A DNA stretch of 64,000 bases from Zelopaecilomyces penicillatus (taxonomy: Eukaryota; Ascomycota; Sordariomycetes; Hypocreales; Pseudodiploosporaceae): contig VCCP01000005.1 of the NCBI GenBank assembly GCA_005765155.1, forward strand, positions 3,658,001-3,722,000, read 5' to 3'. Position numbers and translations under genes: made by a program. The notes below the pieces were generated by a model. The model was given only the letters and a program-made list of their open reading frames with translations. It did no database searches and was not told the origin of the DNA. The number at the start of each line of letters is the position of its first letter. Within the stretch, counting starts at the first letter, position 1. Shown piece by piece: positions 1-10,071 of this stretch.

Positions 1-1213
1 CAGCGCAGGCGCGCTTCCAAGCACAAATGTCACAACCTCCAGCTTCTTCCCCCATCATTCGTCAAGGTACACCCCAGAATATGTCCTCACCCATGGTTGG
101 CAGCGTCCCCATGCAACAAACAAACTCAAGCATGGCAGCAAGCCCCCCTCGACCGTCATCCGTTGTCCAAAACCAGCAAATGGCCGTTCCCATGTCTCAT
201 GCTATGTCTGCTAGAGGCAGTCAGCAGAGCCATCCCTCTGGGACTCCGCGAATGCCACACGCCACGCCAAATATGAATCATGGCACTCCGATTAACCGAC
301 CTGCAATGGTAGCAACCCCTCGCATGACTCAAACCAGCCCACCTCCTAACATGATGGCTCAAAATCCGCAGATGGGCCAGGCTATGCTGATGAACCAGCA
401 AGGGATGGCTCAGCATAATCCTCAAGTCATCGCACAGATGGCAGCGCAACAACGTGCAATTGCTCAGCAACAGCAAATGCAGGCCATGCAAAATGGTGCA
501 GCTACAGCCAATATGAATGGTCAAGGAATGTCACCTCAGCAACAGCAGCAAATGATGGCAATGATGCAACGGCAGATGATGATGCAACAGCAAAATGGCA
601 TGATGAACCCGCAGCAGCAGCAACAGTGGGCCCAACAATATGCTCAGCTACAAAGCATGCAAGGAAATCAGATGCGCCAAATGACTCCTCAGGCGCAGGC
701 TCAATTGCAACAAATGGCTCGAATGGGACAAATGGGTGCGCAATTTGGTAATGTGATGCAAAGACAGGTTAATGGCCAAATGTTGAATGGAAATAATGCG
801 AATATGCAAGCTCTTGCTGCGATGCAAATGCAGCAGCAGCAGCAACAACAACAACAACAACAACAACAGCAGCAGCAGCAGCAACAACAACAACAGCAAC
901 AGCAACAACAGCAGCATCAACAGCAGCAGCAGCAACAACAACAGCAGCAGCAGCAGCAGCAGCAACTCCAAGCGCAGAACCCACAGCAACAAATGGGCGG
1001 CAACCCTATGCAGATCCAGATGCAGAATAATGCTCGAGCTATCTACAATCGTCACATGCAAACCGCGGCCAGCAAGTTTGGTGGGCCGGATAATGTTCCA
1101 CCAGAGACGATTGAGAAGATTAAGCAGACTTCATTCAGCCAGGCCCAGCAAATGATGAGGGAAACAGTACAGCAACAACAAAGGGTTCGGCAGCAAATGA
1201 TGATGGCGCAGCA

Positions 1214-1248
<35 letters not shown>

Positions 1249-1295
1249 CTGCAATGCAGGGCATGGGTGGTATGATGGGGCACCAGGGGATGTAA
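1..1295 (+). CDS. Glutamine/methionine-rich C-terminal part of a large nuclear coactivator-like protein (5'-truncated)
   Basis: The reading frame is already open at base 3, so this is the 3' part of a gene that begins before the window. It runs to a TAA-type stop region at 1293-1295. The visible part of about 430 residues is almost wholly low complexity. It has a Ser/Pro/Met-rich stretch, then Gln/Met-rich sequence, a polyglutamine run of about 45 residues broken by one His, a short non-repetitive block (about residues 340-390, with the motif [20 protein letters not shown]), a second run of about 14 Gln, and a Gly/Met tail. This composition is typical of fungal Spt20 (SAGA) and Eaf1/Vid21 (NuA4) C-termini. 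The diagnostic domains of either family would lie upstream, so I cannot choose between them. A nuclear transcription or chromatin role is inference. The coding call is secure. Confidence 0.75.
831..965 (+). repeat. CAG/CAA trinucleotide tract encoding polyglutamine
   Basis: About 45 consecutive CAG or CAA codons, interrupted by one CAT (His) near 915, in the frame of the Gln-rich protein. CAG and CAA are mixed, which normally limits slippage. The antisense strand is open over this tract and reads as poly-Leu or poly-Val, but that is a shadow. Confidence 0.95.
1209..1247 (+). repeat. Second, shorter CAG tract encoding polyglutamine
   Basis: Thirteen Gln codons, nearly all CAG with one CAA, close to the C-terminus of the same protein. 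It is purer than the first tract and therefore more likely to vary in length between strains. Confidence 0.9.
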
Positions 1296-2080
1296 GAGGA
1301 CCGAATCAACCTGAAGCTGCGCCACCAACGATTTGTACGGACGATACGACTGTGTTGAGACGGAGGGAGCAGAAACGCATGAGTTTAAACAGGAATCGGA
1401 GTTTTGGGACGGCGATTGACTTTTGGTTGGCATACTGGACTGGCTACCGCATTTGGGAATCGTTGTTAATACCCCGATGGATGATTTTGAGAGGCCGGAT
1501 TTCCAAGGTGTTCCGTGAGCGGTATGATTATGTTATTTCTATTGTGTATTCCAATGTTACTGGACACGGCGAACAAAGTCCAGCTCAGCGCTTGAAGCAG
1601 TTTAGGTTTCACTTGTAGAATATTACCAGCAATTAGCCATGTTATGATATGCTGTCTTTTTCCATTGGCTGAGGCTCCCCACACTCTGTGTCTGTTTTAG
1701 TATTACAACAGTTATTATCAAGTGAAGTTTCACACTGTTCCAAGTCGCACACCCGACACTGGTGACAATGTGACGTCCAATCTGTTAACCATGGTCACGT
1801 GCTGTTGTGGCGGGAGGTGGATCATGATTCTGCCGCCACGTCCGGAGCTTGGTCACGTCAACGCCCAAGGAGCACATGCACTGGCGAGAGCTTGAACAAC
1901 CAAAGTGTGACTGGAGCCTGCCTCTTGCTTTTCTCTTTCTGTTACCATTTTCCATCAATAACGACCCCCAGTTATACGAGCATCTCGCAGTCTTGGATTT
2001 ACCTGGACTTGCTCCCACTTGCGTCATTCGCTTCTGCGTTCTCTGCTGCTCCCCTCTGACGTCGACCCTTATAACTCACG
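1296..2080. other. Intergenic: 3' flank of the Gln-rich gene and promoter side of atg27
   Basis: No reading frame here looks real. A CACGTG palindrome (1796-1801, within GGTCACGTG) and a GGTCACGTC about 50 bases further on lie 230-290 bases before the atg27 start. They are plausible bHLH or bZIP sites, without further support. Confidence 0.5.
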
Positions 2081-3289
2081 ATGCATCCTCCCCAATCATC
2101 AGCGTTTCTCCTGTCTCTTCTGCTCGCGCCGCTACAGGCTTCAGCGCTTCTGGACTGCAAAAAGTTGAGGGTAGATGGGCATAACTTTGACTTATCCGCG
2201 CTAGGTGGGCCGCACTCTGTGGTGACGTCGCGATTCGAATCCAGCACCGATGCCCACCAAAACACGACCTACACTGTGGACATCTGTCAACCCTTAAAAA
2301 AGAGTGGCAAGGCCAACACCAAGGAGGAATGTCCTAACGGTACAAGAGGTAGGAACCTGTTCTCATCTGTGCTAGTCTTTGGAAATAATGCAGCTAATGC
2401 TAATTCGCATTCAACAATAGTCTGTGCCATCACTCGATTTCTCAAAGGAGACCAAGATTCCATCACCAAAGTCATTGCTATTGCAGGTGCTCTGGAAAAT
2501 GCTGGCGGCGCGCAGTTCGAGCATGAGTTGACAAGGCTTAAGTCGAGTGATTCGAACTCAGACTCACAGAAGGAAGGTCTGCGATTGGTTCTCAAAGGTG
2601 GCAAGCATCCCCTCACCGGGCCTGTCAAAGAGCGAAAGGAGCAGAAAGCGGTGATTGAGTTTCTCTGCGATCAAAACAGAAAAGGGACCGAGGGCGAGTG
2701 GGATTCAGAAGACAAGTATGAGAAAGCCTCCGAGAACCGACGACGGGCAGAAGACGATAAGAAGGGCAAGGACGAGAAAGACGATGGCAAGAAAGACGAC
2801 GGTAAAAAAGATGGCGATGGCCAAGATTCCTCGATTGAGCATCAGTTGAAGACGGCCAACGCTTCCCTTATCTGGGAAGGGTACAGCAAGGAGAAGGATG
2901 TGGATGTACTAAGGCTGACCTGGCATACCAAGTATGCCTGCGAGAAGCGGGATGGCAACGATGACAAGGACAAAGATGGAGGGGATGATGTTAGCAGCCA
3001 TTGGGGCTTCTTCACCTGGTTTGTTATCATGTGAGTTGGGCCGAAAATTGTCTCAAATTCTCCTAGACCGTGACTAACATCCCAACCAAACAGCGTCTTC
3101 CTAGTCATTGCCGCCTACCTCATATTTGGTTCCTGGCTCAACTACAACCGTTATGGAGCTAGAGGGTGGGATCTGCTTCCCCACGGTGATACTATCCGCG
3201 ATATTCCTTATCTCATGAAGGACTGGATTCGCCGAGTTCTCAACACCGTCCAGGGCACTGGAAGCCGTGGAGGCTACAGTGCTGTGTAG
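2081..3289 (+). CDS. atg27: Autophagy-related protein 27 (type I membrane protein)
   Basis: Three exons, 2081-2348, 2421-3030 and 3094-3289, give 357 residues. The first intron (72 nt) is in frame and stop-free. Removing it joins NGTR to VCAITR, restoring the luminal Cys block expected in Atg27. The second intron has a TGACTAAC branch site and splits the membrane segment (FVI-IVFLVIAAYLIF). Visible features are a signal peptide (about 1-21, ending QASA), a Cys-containing luminal mannose-6-phosphate-receptor-like domain, a Lys/Asp-rich insert near residues 190-230, one transmembrane helix near 290-310, and a cytosolic tail ending YSAV. YSAV is a Yxx-hydrophobic sorting motif like the one described for yeast Atg27. 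The family cycles among Golgi, vacuole and Atg9 vesicles and promotes autophagosome formation. The charged insert looks unusually long to me. Confidence 0.9.
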
Positions 3290-3816
3290 GAAAGAGCGTA
3301 GATGTGGTGTACCGGTGGGAGAATGACGTCTATGGGGCAAGGCTGTACAATGTTTGGGCTGGTGAATTCTTTCTTGGGGCCTTGCTAGACCGGCAAGGTG
3401 GCGTTCTGGTTGCATACTAAGACTCGTTACAGAGTCTTTTGTAGAATTTTCATCCTGTTGTCATGCTGCTTTACTGCAAATCACTGACCAGTTGTCGTTG
3501 ATATGGTATTTGAGCTTTTCTGGTGGTGTACGCTTTTAATCAAACTATGGAATAGCATTCCTGTCCAGGTTGTGCATCCATATTTAATTATACGACAATG
3601 ACTTATTTTCAAAGAGTTATGAGCCAGTTCTGTTATCACTAGCTCTCGGATTTTGGTATTGTGAGAGCTTATTTCTGTCGAGGTTCCTTAAACCACTGCA
3701 ATGCCCTCGTCATCGAACTCGAGCCCAGTGGGACCTAGTGCTCGACATTGTGTTTCCTATTCCTGAAGAGACTTGGCATTTAGGATGCTGCTCCGAGTTT
3801 GCAACATGAAGCCCCC
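3290..3816. other. Intergenic between atg27 (+) and a small ORF (-), tail to tail
   Basis: I see no coding potential or repeats. The stretch is moderately AT-rich with several TTTT and AATAA-like motifs, consistent with 3' ends of two convergent genes. Confidence 0.4.
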
Positions 3817-4140
3817 TTATGACTGAGTTGGGTACTCCAAGTCCCCAGGATTCGGCATAGGAGCGCGGAGCATGTGGTTCGTCTGCTCGACCTCTAACTG
3901 CTGCTCATCAGTCACAAGCTGCTCGGCACCCATGCTGACTGCCAGGCTGCAGGAGAAGCACATGACGGGAGATACCCATGTGACCAGATCTGACTCGAGC
4001 TTAAGCGTCAGGCCTCCCCTACATGCAGATCCAAGGGTTAGGCGATTGCCGTTTTGGCGGCAGGAGATGGACCTGCTTCTGGCGTTGCGGCGTTTGAAGC
4101 ACCGAGGACAGATTCTCTGATAGACAACTTTCTCGCACAT
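3817..4140 (-). CDS. Small Cys-containing hypothetical protein (107 residues)
   Basis: A single uninterrupted ATG-to-stop frame of 107 residues. The N-terminus, MCEKVVYQRICPRCFKR, pairs two Cys (CPRC) with further Cys near residues 27, 40, 61 and 64. I recall short hypothetical proteins starting with Met-Cys and a Tyr plus Cys pairs from related fungi, but cannot name a family. A TATATAAG sequence on the same strand lies about 165 bases before the start. The C-terminal part is Gln/Glu-rich and ends LEYPTQS. There is no signal peptide or membrane segment. The Cys pairs could bind zinc, which is speculation. It may be a real gene or a chance frame. Confidence 0.5.
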   Translation of the reverse strand: MCEKVVYQRICPRCFKRRNARSRSISCRQNGNRLTLGSACRGGLTLKLESDLVTWVSPVMCFSCSLAVSMGAEQLVTDEQQLEVEQTNHMLRAPMPNPGDLEYPTQS

Positions 4141-4921
4141 GATTGGTTATTGCTTCAAGAGTTGAATTGCCTATACTATAACAGTAGAATGGGTAGGTAA
4201 ATTGCTGGGTTGTGAGGTTCAAAGTGTGTTGATTGGACGTGGAGGACCAGTAGAAAACTTGGAGGGTAGCGACTAGATGAAGCAATCAATCGTCTCCAAC
4301 CAGCCTTATATACTTGTGTTTGTGCATGAATTTGTGATCTTGAGGAAATTAAATTTCAGTATTTTTTCTTCGCTTGTCGAAACCGCGAAGTCTATTCTCT
4401 CTGTTCTTCACAGGTGTTAGTATAGACATCAAGTCCAAGGATTCACATTTCGGGATTTCGGGATGAATGAGGTATCGCATTGCTGGGTAGCTGCATGTTG
4501 TAAGTGGTACATTAGTACTAGTTGAATAGCATATCTTGTATAACTGGGAAGATTCAGGGAAACAAGAAAGCTGCAGTTGTTGTCAACTGGGCCGTGATTA
4601 TATGCTGTATTATATATCGGGTGGTTTCCAATCCGATCGGCTGTCGCATTGAAATCGAATGTTCATGCACAATGGTCTGACGTACAGGCTGCGATAGCGG
4701 AGCTTTATCGATAAAGTTACAGCGGAATGACAAAGTCCCCCCTCCACCAAAACGCGAGGGATTGCATGCAAGCATTCCTTCACTCGGCGGATTCATCGCC
4801 GGGATCTGCATCAATCCAATTCCTTCCAATATTACATGAAAGGAAACAAAGGGGGAGAGCCAAAGGAAACCAATCGGCTCAGATAATTGAACCTCAGAAG
4901 AACTCCTCCAGGAAAAAGAAA
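4141..4921. other. Divergent promoter region between the small ORF (-) and acetylornithine aminotransferase (+)
   Basis: No coding frame of its own. It holds the TATA-like element of the minus-strand ORF. I found no TGACTCA (Gcn4/CPC1-type) site in the 300 bases before the aminotransferase start. Confidence 0.5.
4305..4312 (-). promoter_or_regulatory. TATA-like element for the small Cys-containing ORF
   Basis: CTTATATA on the plus strand reads TATATAAG on the minus strand, about 165 bases before the ATG at 4140. Position and sequence fit a fungal TATA box, but the assignment is inference. Confidence 0.4.
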
Positions 4922-6642
4922 ATGGCTTTGAGGCTCCCAATTCGCCGACAGGCGGCTGCTCTGGCCAAATCTTGGGCTCTGACTGGAAGCCAGTGCACCA
5001 GACGCACATTTTCGGCAACACCAGCGGTGTCGAGTCTCGCTGATGGCGTGAAACAAGCAATTGCGGTGAGTTCTGGATAGTGACTGTGTGATTGATTGTG
5101 CACCAGATTTTGTCTTCGTACCAATTCACATCAGAAAATGTGTGAATGGGAATGAAGACATATAACAACCATCATATTCCCCCAAAAAGACTAATGAGAC
5201 CGGTTTTGTTGAATCAGAGAGACGCATCGCTTCCGAACCCGGACCCGTCAACCGACTCTCCCAGCGCGAACCTCGTCAACGAACACGCACCGTACATGGT
5301 TGCGACCTACGCCCGGCCGCCGCCTGTGTTTGTTCAAGGAGAAGGTTCGTGGCTCTGGGATGTTGAGAATCGCAAGTACCTCGACTTTACGGCTGGAATT
5401 GCCGTGACGTCGCTGGGCCACTGTGATCCAGAGTTTACGCACATCATCACCGACCAAGTCAGTACCGCTCGCTTTATTTTTTTCTATACCATCCTCGTGC
5501 TCCAATTCCTGTCACCCCCTTGGCAGGATTGTGACTCACTTACTCATTGTCGCTCTTTATTTTCTTCTTGTCAGCAACATAAAAACTGACAGCAGTCCAT
5601 CACCTCTACTTAGGCCAAGACTCTCATCCACGCATCCAACTTATACTACAACCCATGGACAGGCGCGCTGTCGAAGCTGCTGGTCGAAAAGACCCGCGAG
5701 TCGGGATGCATGCACGAGGCCTCGCGTGTCTTCGTCTGCAACTCAGGCTCCGAAGCAAACGAGGCGGCCATTAAATTCGCTCGCAAGGCCGGTAAGATCG
5801 TGGATCCTTCAGGGTCCAAGACGGAAATTGTGTCCTTCAACAACGCATTTCATGGTCGCACCATGGGCTCCCTCTCTGCCACGCACAACCCAAAGTACCA
5901 GAAGCCGTTTGCGCCAATGGTGCCCGGGTTCAAGCAGGGCACTTACAATGACACCTCGGCCATTAATAACCTGGTCACGGATAAGACGTGTGGCGTCATC
6001 ATCGAGCCTATTCAAGGCGAGGGCGGCATCCAAACCGCCAGCGAGGAGTTCCTTGTAGCCCTCGCTAAGAGGTGTCGGGAAGTCGGTGCCGTTTTGATCT
6101 ATGACGAGATTCAATGCGGTCTCTCGCGTACGGGCACGTTCTGGGCACACGGCGACCTACCTAAGGAAGCTCACCCCGATATCCTCACGACAGCCAAGGC
6201 TCTTGGCAACGGCTTCCCTATTGGTGCCGTTATCGTCACCGAGGCCGTCAGCGAAAAGATCCAAGTCGGTGATCACGGCACCACTTTCGGAGGCAACCCT
6301 CTCGCATGCCGCCTCGCTCATAACCTCGTGTCCCGGCTGTCGGAGCCTCAGCTGCAAGAAGGCGTCCTCGCCAAGTCCCAGGTTTTCCGAGGCAGATTCA
6401 AGAAACTGCAGGCTCGGTTCCCGAAGCTCATCACTGAAACCCGTGGCAAAGGCCTCATCCTCGGCCTACAACTATCTGAGGACCCTACTCCCATCGTCAA
6501 AGCAGCTCGAGAGAGAGGCCTTCTAATCATTACAGCTGGCACCAACACTTTGCGATTTGTACCTAGCTTGGTTGTCACCGATGAGGAGATTAACCAGGGC
6601 GTTGACATCCTGGAAGCTGCTATTGCTGCCACGCGGTCGTAA
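4922..6642 (+). CDS. arg8: Acetylornithine aminotransferase, mitochondrial
   Basis: Three exons, 4922-5065, 5218-5457 and 5614-6642, give 470 residues. The first intron has a CTAAT branch site (near 5191). The second ends CTTAG and restores DQ-AKTLIHASNLYYN. This is a class III pyridoxal-phosphate aminotransferase that converts N-acetylglutamate semialdehyde to N-acetylornithine in mitochondrial arginine synthesis. Visible family signatures are NSGSEANEAAIKFAR, FHGRTMGSLSATHN, EPIQGEGG, YDEIQCGLSRTG, and the Schiff-base Lys in TAKALGNGFP. The first 30-40 residues are Arg/Ala/Ser-rich without acidic residues, as in a mitochondrial presequence. The family is usually about 400-460 residues, so the length is complete. 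Ornithine aminotransferase is the nearest alternative, but the motif wording fits ArgD/Arg8 better. A TGACTCA lies inside intron 2 (5532-5538), probably by chance. Confidence 0.93.
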
Positions 6643-7149
6643 AGGGGCCCCCCTTTCTCTTTATTCTTTGGGCACTTTTTTTGGCGGTTTCTTTATCTTT
6701 TGACCTGCCAAAGGTCTAGGTCGATGGTTTTTTTTTATCCTCTCTTTCTTTAGAGTTGGTCTCACGGCCGTTCAGTGATCATGTAGAAGTCACTCTGGTC
6801 CACAAAATAGGCGATAGACATGTTTGAATGAGTACCGATGTATATCATTTTCTCAGGCTTCCATCATTGAATGATGGCCACTTGGTTTTGTGTTCTTCGA
6901 GATGCATATATCTCCGATTTGTGCGCGCAGAATTTTCATTTTCAAAGCCACATTTTGTTGTATGCATCCCCGGTTGTTCACAAACTCTAAACAAAAAAAA
7001 AACGTATAATTTTGTGTTTTAGTTTTTTATTATATGCTTTTGGCTAAAAACTGAACGTTGCCTTATCTCTCAGCAAAATCTCACGGAACGAAAAAAGAAA
7101 AAAAGAACGAACTGAATACCCGGAGAAATAAAGAAATGGGAATGATACC
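6643..7149. other. Intergenic between acetylornithine aminotransferase and the secreted-protein gene
   Basis: T-rich stretches follow the aminotransferase stop, and an A-rich leader (AAAAAAGAAAAAAAGAA type) precedes the next ATG. No coding frame or notable repeat. Confidence 0.45.
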
Positions 7150-7884
7150 ATGCTTTTCCTCGCCATCGTAGCCGCTGCCATCGCGGCCCTGGGGTCTGCT
7201 CTGCCGGCAGTCTCCCCCGAACTCTCCCAATCTCCACCCAAGGACTACGAAGGATTTCACATCCATCCAACCATGCCAGATGGCAACTATCGCATCCATG
7301 TCGACAAAGACACCCAGAAGCACCTGGTAAAGCGCTGGTCCCCGCATACCAAGCGCTGGCACAGTCTCGAGAAGCGTCAAGGCACTGGCGAGTATACGTT
7401 CCTCGTCGACGATGCCGATGGAAGAGTCCACCACGTTTCGTCCGACGTCCATCCACCCACCCGCGTCCCCGTGCCTGTCGATGAGACGCAGTGTACCCAC
7501 TACTGGGAGTACCACACGCTCAACGAGTCTCTCATCCAGAGCGACTACTGGGCCTCCAAGCAGGCCTTCTTCAACTGGTGCAAATTCTACCCCATCCTCG
7601 AGGGTCACATTGAGCTCGCCCTCAATGGCAACGTCGCAGTCTACGTCTGTCAGCGAAGAGTCACCACTTTGTTCAGAAACTTTTGCTCCGAGGCCGAGTA
7701 CAAGGATTCTGAGCGATATATGAACGAGACCTGCGGCGAGAGCTCCGCTTGGGCCTGGATCCCTAAGTGGAACAAACAGTACGGCCGTGCGTGGAGGGGA
7801 GAGTATGTCTGTGATGTGTGGGGTGAGATAGAAAAGCTCAATGTCATAACTGGGGTTCACAAGGACCTCAAAAAGGTTGAATAA
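7150..7884 (+). CDS. Secreted protein with three evenly spaced Kex2-type dibasic sites
   Basis: Intronless frame of 244 residues. The first ~19 residues (MLFLAIVAAAIAALGSALPA) form a clear signal peptide. Lys-Arg pairs occur at residues 61-62, 68-69 and 75-76, exactly seven apart (KRWSPHT, KRWHSLE, KRQGTGE). They end a 55-residue pro-region rich in His/Pro/Lys. The mature part would have six Cys (around 114, 142, 159, 176, 195 and 220), enough for three disulfides, and many aromatic residues. I do not recognise the family. The pattern fits a secreted zymogen or effector-like protein matured by the Golgi protease Kex2, or a precursor that also releases the pentapeptides between sites. The antisense frame over the same bases (259 residues) has no such features and is a shadow. 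Confidence 0.8.
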   Translation: MLFLAIVAAAIAALGSALPAVSPELSQSPPKDYEGFHIHPTMPDGNYRIHVDKDTQKHLVKRWSPHTKRWHSLEKRQGTGEYTFLVDDADGRVHHVSSDVHPPTRVPVPVDETQCTHYWEYHTLNESLIQSDYWASKQAFFNWCKFYPILEGHIELALNGNVAVYVCQRRVTTLFRNFCSEAEYKDSERYMNETCGESSAWAWIPKWNKQYGRAWRGEYVCDVWGEIEKLNVITGVHKDLKKVE

Positions 7885-8163
7885 ATCTTCGACTGAGCAT
7901 ATGGATTAGGTCGACATATGTAGCTTGGTAAGCATAACGAGTGATAAGACAAGGGATGCATCATATTTAGCCATGTGAGTGGCATTTCTGGTGTCAATGG
8001 TCAATAGTATGCAAGTATGAAGCGATGGAAGCGTATGCATCAAATGTATAGGCTATCTCACGAGGGAAAAAAATTGTTTAAGCAGAAGCTTTGATAATGT
8101 TCTGATTTTAACAGTTATTTTTGTGAACAAGGGTCTCAACTATACAGCCAACACCCGTAACAT

Positions 8164-10071
8164 TTAGCACACTGCATGAGTCTTTCCAGTTTTGCCCTGC
8201 AATGAGTGTGTTTCGCCCTGTGATTCCCTGTTAGTCCTCAAATATTCTGCCACATACTCTGTGGACTATTAGATGTACGAACCTTGAAAGCATGTGTGTG
8301 GTGCTTGGAATTCTTCGCCTTGCCAGATGAAGTTACGTGCTCCTTGATGTAGTCTTGTTGTATCTTGACTGTCTCCGCGTCTGTCTTCTCCAGAAGGCCA
8401 CAGCAGAGCTTGATATCTGCGAGAAGCATGTCACATCTGCTCCTGGAAAAGTCCTCACGAACAACCACTCGCAGCATCTTCATTTTCTCGGTATTGGGGG
8501 CCATGGTATAAGCAGGAACAACCCAGCCTCGCAATCGCAAGGTGTGTGCCAGGGCAAACTCGTCATAGTGCTGATCTTTTCCTCCCTCTGCCGCAGTAGC
8601 GAAGCGGAATGCTACAAGTGGAAGGCCACGGCCGGAACGCTCTGACATGATAACGAACCCCATGCCTTCAAGAGCCTCGGTGAGGTAGTCAGCAGTCCTT
8701 GTCAAATTACTCATAATGGACTGATATCCACGTCTGCCGAGCCGGATGAACTGGTAGTACTGGCCAATGACCTGGGATGCGCCTTTTGAAAAGTTCAAGG
8801 TGAACGAAGACTGCTCTGCTCCCAAGTAGTTAATGTTGAAGATAAGGTCCTGAGGAAGATACTCGGGAGATCGCCAGAGAGCCCAGCCAACTCCGGGATA
8901 AACGAGGCCATACTGTTTTTTGTCAGCTCGATTCCGTAATAATACTTTGCTGGTACACAGAAACGAATGACGTAAAAGATGACGAACCTTGTGGCCAGAC
9001 ACGTTGATGGAAACAACCTTCTCCAATCGGAAATCCCATTCCAGGTCGGGAACTACAAATGGCGCGACAAATCCACCGCTAGCTGCGTCCACGTGAATGG
9101 GAACATCCAGCTTCTTCTCAACCAGCAGATCATTGACCGCTTTGACATCTTCGTAGTGTCCGGTATATGTGGTGCCAAGTAAAACCGCAATACCAATAGT
9201 ATTCTCGTCGACGAGTGCCACCGTCTCCTCTGGGTCGATGACGAACCGTTCGGGCGTGCAATTAACGAACTTTTCCTCAATTTCAAAGTATCGTGCAGCC
9301 TTTTCCCAGCAGACCTGGACGGCAGAAGACATGATGATGTTTGGATTTTCGGTGCTCTTGCCCTCAGCTTGACGGCGTTGCTTCCAGCGCCGCTTCATAG
9401 CAAGCACGCCAAGCATGATGGCCTCGGATGAGCCAATACACGAAGTACCAACGCTGCTCCCGCTGGGGGCGTGGAATAGCTCGCCAATCATGTTGACACA
9501 GCGGCTCTGGATATCGGCGGATTGGGGATATTCTTCATAGTCGATAAAATTTTTAGAAAAGGCTTCAGCCATGAGCTTTTCAGCCTCTTCTTCCTAATCA
9601 GCAAAGTAGCAATTAGAATTGTCTCCATGGGGTAGTAACATCACGGAGTCGTAGAGGACAGCCTCAATAACCCACCATGTAAGTCGTGACAAAGGAAGCC
9701 AGGCTATCGTAATTCAACATGGTCAGTTCAATTTTCAGCGCTGCCTACTATAATAAGCAGCCTTACTTAAGCTTGGGGTTGTTGTCTAAGCTCAGATGGT
9801 CTTTGATCATATGGTAAGCGACATCGCGGGGCATCTGACACTCAGGGATGTGGTTCTTGGGCAGATCCTGGCCGGCGAAGCGCGAGCCGTAGACGCTGGT
9901 GGTGAATTCATCCTCGTAGCTGGCAAGCTTTAGCTGTGAGAGACTCTTGTGAAGCGGTGCGCCGTCGGTTTCTGGGGCTAAGGTCTGTTGTTTCTGCTGT
10001 TGCTGTTGCTCTTGTTTCGCTGGCCCAGGCGAAGCGGAGGGGGACCTGTGAACAGTGCTAAGATGCACCAT
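8164..10071 (-). CDS. gad: Glutamate decarboxylase
   Basis: Five exons on the minus strand, 10071-9767, 9703-9676, 9593-8988, 8912-8283 and 8217-8164, give 540 residues. The 28-nt second exon joins NPKL to NLASFVTTYM and then EEEAEKLM. The third intron (75 nt, in frame, stop-free) falls right after the pyridoxal-phosphate Lys in SINVSGHK, restoring SGHKYGLVYPGVGWALWR. The last exon gives the C-terminus GKTGKTHAVC, as I remember from other fungal enzymes. The product decarboxylates glutamate to GABA in the cytosol. Other signatures are SSVGTSCIGSSEAIMLG and VDAASGGFVAPF. The N-terminus carries a Gln-rich insert (residues ~20-30) absent from bacterial enzymes. Two donors are GTTCGT rather than GTAAGT. 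The neighbours do not suggest a GABA-shunt cluster. Confidence 0.92.

Noticed and set aside
648..1061. Minus-strand poly-Leu/Val frame over the CAG tract
   Set aside because: Simply the reverse complement of the CAG/CAA repeat (CTG/TTG read as Leu).
5532..5538. TGACTCA in intron 2 of arg8 as a Gcn4/CPC1 site
   Set aside because: Inside an intron and within the number expected by chance. No site was found in the upstream promoter.
7081..7860. 259-codon minus-strand frame over the secreted-protein gene
   Set aside because: The plus-strand frame has signal peptide, Kex2 sites and six Cys in order. The antisense has none of these.
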